Under the pieces are notes generated by a model. That model searched no databases, was not told the origin of the DNA, and saw only the letters and a list, made by a program, of their open reading frames with translations. Positions 61,596 through 64,000 of a DNA stretch of 64,000 bases are shown piece by piece. Positions within the stretch are counted from its first letter, which is position 1. Each line of letters starts with the position of its first letter. The translations under genes were made by a program, and so were the position numbers. Origin of the DNA: CAYWEM01 sp964457225 (lineage in GTDB: Bacteria > Acidobacteriota > Aminicenantia > UBA2199); NCBI GenBank assembly GCA_964457225.1, contig CAYWEM010000008.1, forward strand, positions 1 to 64,000, in the 5' to 3' direction.

Positions 61596-62570
61596 TTACC
61601 CCTTCGATTGGTTCTCCGGTGTTTTTGCCGGCCGGCCATGATTCCCGGCTGTCCCTGTTTTCAGCACTTCGCTCAGAAAAGAAAACCAGTAAGCTCTTTT
61701 ACGCCGCCAGTACAGTCGCCGGCGCTTGTCGCCCGGCCTGGAAACCGACTGCAGCCATTGCCATGGCAATTCCAGCAGGGCTCGAAACAGCCGCCATTTT
61801 ATTTTATTTTTCTTGGCGGGATCAGTCAGCATCAGGCGGGCCCGGGTGCGGCCCTTGCCCCGGGCCAGGTCGATAAAATACGAAGTATGCAGGCGCTCGG
61901 GCATGACCCGATGATGAACCAGGGCCTGAGCTGAATAGTACAGGGGTTTGCCGTGTTCCCGGATACGCTGCTGGATTTCCGTCTCTTCACTGCCCAGTAA
62001 AAGGCCTGGAAAACGCCCCAAATCGGTGCGGAAGAGCCCCAGCCGGGTAAACACGCAACGCCTGAAAGAACAGTTGACTCCTATGAGCTCCTCGCCCCTG
62101 GTCAGCGGCCGGGTCTTGTCCCCCAGGTCGAGCAGGGACAAATGATGCAGAAGATCATCGCTGAGCCAATCAGGCCGTTCAGCTTCCCAGAGCGGCAGTA
62201 CGCGGCCGCCCACCGCCCAGGCATCCGGGAACGAAGCATAAGTTTCCAGCAGGGTGCTCAGCCACTGCGGCGAGGCCAAGCCATCGTCATCCAGGAAAGC
62301 GATGATCTCCCCCTCGCTCAACTTCACGGCCAGGTTGCGGGCCCGGGAAACTCCGGGTTCCTCCGTTCCGGCGATTTTGAGCTTGAATCCTTCGGCTTTG
62401 GAAACGAATTTCCTCAGCACATCCGCTGTTTCGTCTGTGGAGCAGTTGTCGATGACCAGGATTTCGTATTCAGACGGGGACAGGGTCTGCCGGGTCAGGC
62501 TTTCCAAGGCCTGCGGCAAGCAGGCGGCGCGATTGCAGGTGCAGATGACCGCGCTGATTTTTATAGACAT
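61596..62570 (-). CDS. Family 2 glycosyltransferase
   Basis: 324 residues. AVICTCNRAACLPQALESLT, VIDNCSTDETAD, GVSRARNLAVKLSEGE and FLDDDGLA (the DxD site) are the GT-A core. The last 80 residues are basic and hydrophobic, possibly a membrane anchor. It is the second gene after the HprK-like kinase. Confidence 0.9.
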   Translation of the reverse strand: MSIKISAVICTCNRAACLPQALESLTRQTLSPSEYEILVIDNCSTDETADVLRKFVSKAEGFKLKIAGTEEPGVSRARNLAVKLSEGEIIAFLDDDGLASPQWLSTLLETYASFPDAWAVGGRVLPLWEAERPDWLSDDLLHHLSLLDLGDKTRPLTRGEELIGVNCSFRRCVFTRLGLFRTDLGRFPGLLLGSEETEIQQRIREHGKPLYYSAQALVHHRVMPERLHTSYFIDLARGKGRTRARLMLTDPAKKNKIKWRLFRALLELPWQWLQSVSRPGDKRRRLYWRRKRAYWFSFLSEVLKTGTAGNHGRPAKTPENQSKG

Positions 62571-62609
62571 TTCAGGCTCTCAGCTCCGTTTTAATCTCCC
62601 AAGGAACTC

Positions 62610-63698
62610 TCATGTTCGTAAAGCCGGCCGGGCTTCACCCGCTGAAACGGCTTCGCTGATCAGGCCCGGAATGCCCTCCAGGTTGCGTCCCAGGTTGATG
62701 CGCCGGCAGGGCGCCAGGCGAAGCAGTTCAGCCATGGCCTGCAGTTCAGTGCTTTTTGCGCCCGGCTGGTAGATAAAAGTGCTGGGCATCAGATCGCGCA
62801 GCACCCTGATGGAACTGACCGCGGAGAGGGAGCTTTCTTCCCGGTCGGCGATTGAACACAGCAAAACCACCCTGATGGGCAGTTCCCGGGCCAGTTGACC
62901 TGGAGCGAAGCGCTGTACGAAAAGCAGTGACTTGTCTTCAGGCCCGGCCTGGTTGTAAACCGCCTTGAGCAGTCGTGGGAATCGTTTCATCTGCTCGGGC
63001 CAGAGTTTGGCCGCGTTGTAAATACAGAAAGCGCTTGGTTCCGGTTTGAGGGCAATCAGGCAGCGATCATCGGTTATAAACTGCAGTCCGCCGTGCAGGC
63101 AGGCCAGGCTGGTGGTTGATTTTCCACTGCCGCTGTGGCCGACCAGCAGGGCGGCGCCGTTTTCCGTGCCGACAGCCGCGCAATGGATCATGAACAGGCC
63201 TTTTTCGCGCAACCACCAGTGCAATATCGATTTCAGAGGTGAAGCCCATTCCCGGGCCGGAAAAGCCTGTCCATCGGCAATCCTGAAAAAAGCCAGTTTT
63301 CGCGCCGGATCGTAAACGCTCAGACCGCCTATTTCAACCTGAAGCGCGACCTGGGGGCCTTCAGGATCAAGCCCGCGGATATGCCCGGCGGGATCCAGCT
63401 GATCCAGGGGCCAGGGGCAGGGCGGCAGGCTGACTCCGGTCGATGCGCTGTCCCAGGCGCAAATGGTCAATTCAGGGTTTATTTCCGGGTCCTTGCTTTC
63501 CAGGTGTTCAAGCGCCAGGCAAAGTTCATGTCGCAGGCCCTGACCGGCCATCAGCACCCTGAAGCAATGGCCGGCCACCATGAATTTTCTTTCTTCCGTT
63601 GCGCCGAAATCGGCGGCTGCGGTATGAAAAGCAGTAGCCACGGCGTTTAAAAAGGAGGCGGTTTCCGCCTGGTCCAGGGCCTTGAAGTTCTGCTCCAT
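62610..63698 (-). CDS. HprK-like kinase
   Basis: 362 residues. The N-terminal 170 residues are unlike HPr kinase; the C-terminal half has FMIHCAAVG, P-loop GHSGSGKST (187-195) and FITDDRC (208-213) in the order of HprK/PEP-carboxykinase-type domains that accompany PqqD and lasso-peptide loci. Some lasso-associated members phosphorylate the precursor. A strong promoter lies upstream, and this gene heads the minus-strand run. Substrate here is unknown. Confidence 0.85.
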   Translation of the reverse strand: MEQNFKALDQAETASFLNAVATAFHTAAADFGATEERKFMVAGHCFRVLMAGQGLRHELCLALEHLESKDPEINPELTICAWDSASTGVSLPPCPWPLDQLDPAGHIRGLDPEGPQVALQVEIGGLSVYDPARKLAFFRIADGQAFPAREWASPLKSILHWWLREKGLFMIHCAAVGTENGAALLVGHSGSGKSTTSLACLHGGLQFITDDRCLIALKPEPSAFCIYNAAKLWPEQMKRFPRLLKAVYNQAGPEDKSLLFVQRFAPGQLARELPIRVVLLCSIADREESSLSAVSSIRVLRDLMPSTFIYQPGAKSTELQAMAELLRLAPCRRINLGRNLEGIPGLISEAVSAGEARPALRT

Positions 63699-63823
63699 GT
63701 TCGTTATCTGCTTGCCTTGACCTGGGTGGAGGAGGTTTCAGCCCCCTGCTTCGATGCCGGCCCGGCTGCCGGGAATCGGCTTCGCCCCGGTACAGCAATG
63801 AATTTCGTGTATATCACTGCTAA

Positions 63824-63852
63824 ATGATAGGAATCAGGGCTGGAAAAGTCAA
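63824..63852 (-). promoter_or_regulatory. Promoter of the HprK-to-nucleotidyltransferase run
   Basis: Minus strand TTGACT (63847-63852), 17 bases, TATCAT (63824-63829). The leader to the ATG is about 120 bases and includes a short CCCGGC/CCGGG stem. No gene is seen in the leader. Confidence 0.65.
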
Positions 63853-63933
63853 GAATCAATTCCGGAAAACGTCACCCTGAGAGCATTTCCACCGAGTCGG
63901 GGCCGAAAGCCTTTTATTGCGACCCGGATTGGG

Positions 63934-63957
63934 AAAACAGCCCGACATCGGGGTTTT
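63934..63957. other. Inverted repeat between divergent genes
   Basis: AAAAC (63934-63938) pairs with GTTTT (63953-63957) and CCCG with CGGG inside. It may be an operator or a weak terminator for the plus strand. Confidence 0.3.
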
Positions 63958-63978
63958 CTGGTGTGATAGAATAAGGCG

Positions 63979-64000
63979 ATGAAAAAACCAGTTGTGTTTT
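63979..64000 (+). CDS. Possible start of a plus-strand gene, cut by the window end
   Basis: ATG at 63979 follows AAGG with short spacing and reads MKKPVVF to the window end. Only seven codons are visible, so no product can be named. Confidence 0.35.

Noticed and set aside
50586..63698. Complete lasso peptide biosynthetic cluster
   Set aside because: No asparagine-synthetase-like cyclase, transglutaminase-like protease or precursor gene is visible. Only accessory-type members are present.
63526..63798. Small minus-strand frame upstream of and overlapping the HprK-like gene, considered as a precursor peptide
   Set aside because: It lies mostly inside the kinase gene in another frame, is Arg/Pro/Gly-rich as expected of GC-rich noise, and lacks a ribosome site.
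1..64000. tRNA or rRNA genes, integrases or insertion sequences
   Set aside because: Scanning by eye showed no rRNA stretch, no convincing tRNA cloverleaf and no transposase or recombinase domain; a covariance search would be needed to exclude small RNAs.

Overview
The window is about 64 kb of GC-rich DNA from a diderm (Gram-negative-type) bacterium. BamD and polysaccharide-assembly proteins show the outer-membrane lifestyle. The short block PASTA-rpe-bamD on the minus strand is reminiscent of Acidobacteriota/Aminicenantota-like genomes, but this taxonomic guess is weak. Coding is dense, most genes in a run overlap by 4 bases (ATGA, GTGA or TTGA), and several sigma70-like promoters are close to consensus.

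Layout. 1-351: edge of a nested tandem repeat array. 352-4165 (minus): CBS protein, threonine aldolase, BamD, ribulose-phosphate epimerase, PASTA protein. 4196-10314 (plus): one overlapping operon, cysC-cysD-cysN followed by WbpD/WbpB/WbpE-type genes, so sulfate activation is joined to synthesis of a diamino-uronic sugar. 10334-13397 (minus): micro-ORF, zinc ribbon, Arc-like regulator, SPFH protein and a large membrane glycosyltransferase. 13509-14269 (plus): a lipoprotein. 14373-46805 (plus): a large surface-polysaccharide locus behind a consensus promoter with an overlapping palindrome. It holds a Wzz-like protein, LegB/LegC-type sugar genes, a PtmE-like nucleotidyltransferase, six sulfotransferases, many GT4 and one GT2 enzymes, two Wzy-like membrane proteins, a CapK-like adenylating enzyme, RfbB, a Wzx-like flippase, a double DUF354 protein and a UDP-GlcNAc 2-epimerase. 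46829-48412 (minus) is a paralogue of the 11.8-13.4 kb membrane glycosyltransferase, and 48647-50566 (plus) is the lipid-linked initiating sugar transferase.

50586-63698 (minus) is a separate 13-gene run reading from a promoter near 63.85 kb. It encodes an HprK-like kinase, four GT2 glycosyltransferases, two sulfotransferases, a GH130-like propeller, a PqqD-like carrier-binding protein, an AGE epimerase, an ABC exporter and two tandem PF14907-type nucleotidyltransferases, one of which has lost its catalytic Asp pair. HprK-like kinase, PqqD, nucleotidyltransferase and ABC exporter together recall the accessory genes of lasso-peptide-type RiPP loci. The maturation enzymes (asparagine-synthetase-like and transglutaminase-like) and a precursor are not visible here, so this is either part of a larger locus beyond 64 kb or a different, glycan-associated use of the same parts.

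How it fits together (inference): CysDN and CysC make PAPS; eight sulfotransferases use it to decorate a glycan. The Wbp, Leg and Rfb-type enzymes supply unusual sugars. The initiating transferase, glycosyltransferases, Wzx, Wzy and Wzz assemble a polymer. The window thus looks like a sulfated surface-polysaccharide island with a PqqD/HprK module attached. A locally AT-rich stretch (about 26.9-30.8 kb), a change of base composition inside the double DUF354 gene, and a relic of a four-helix-bundle gene in the leader suggest assembly by transfer and recombination.
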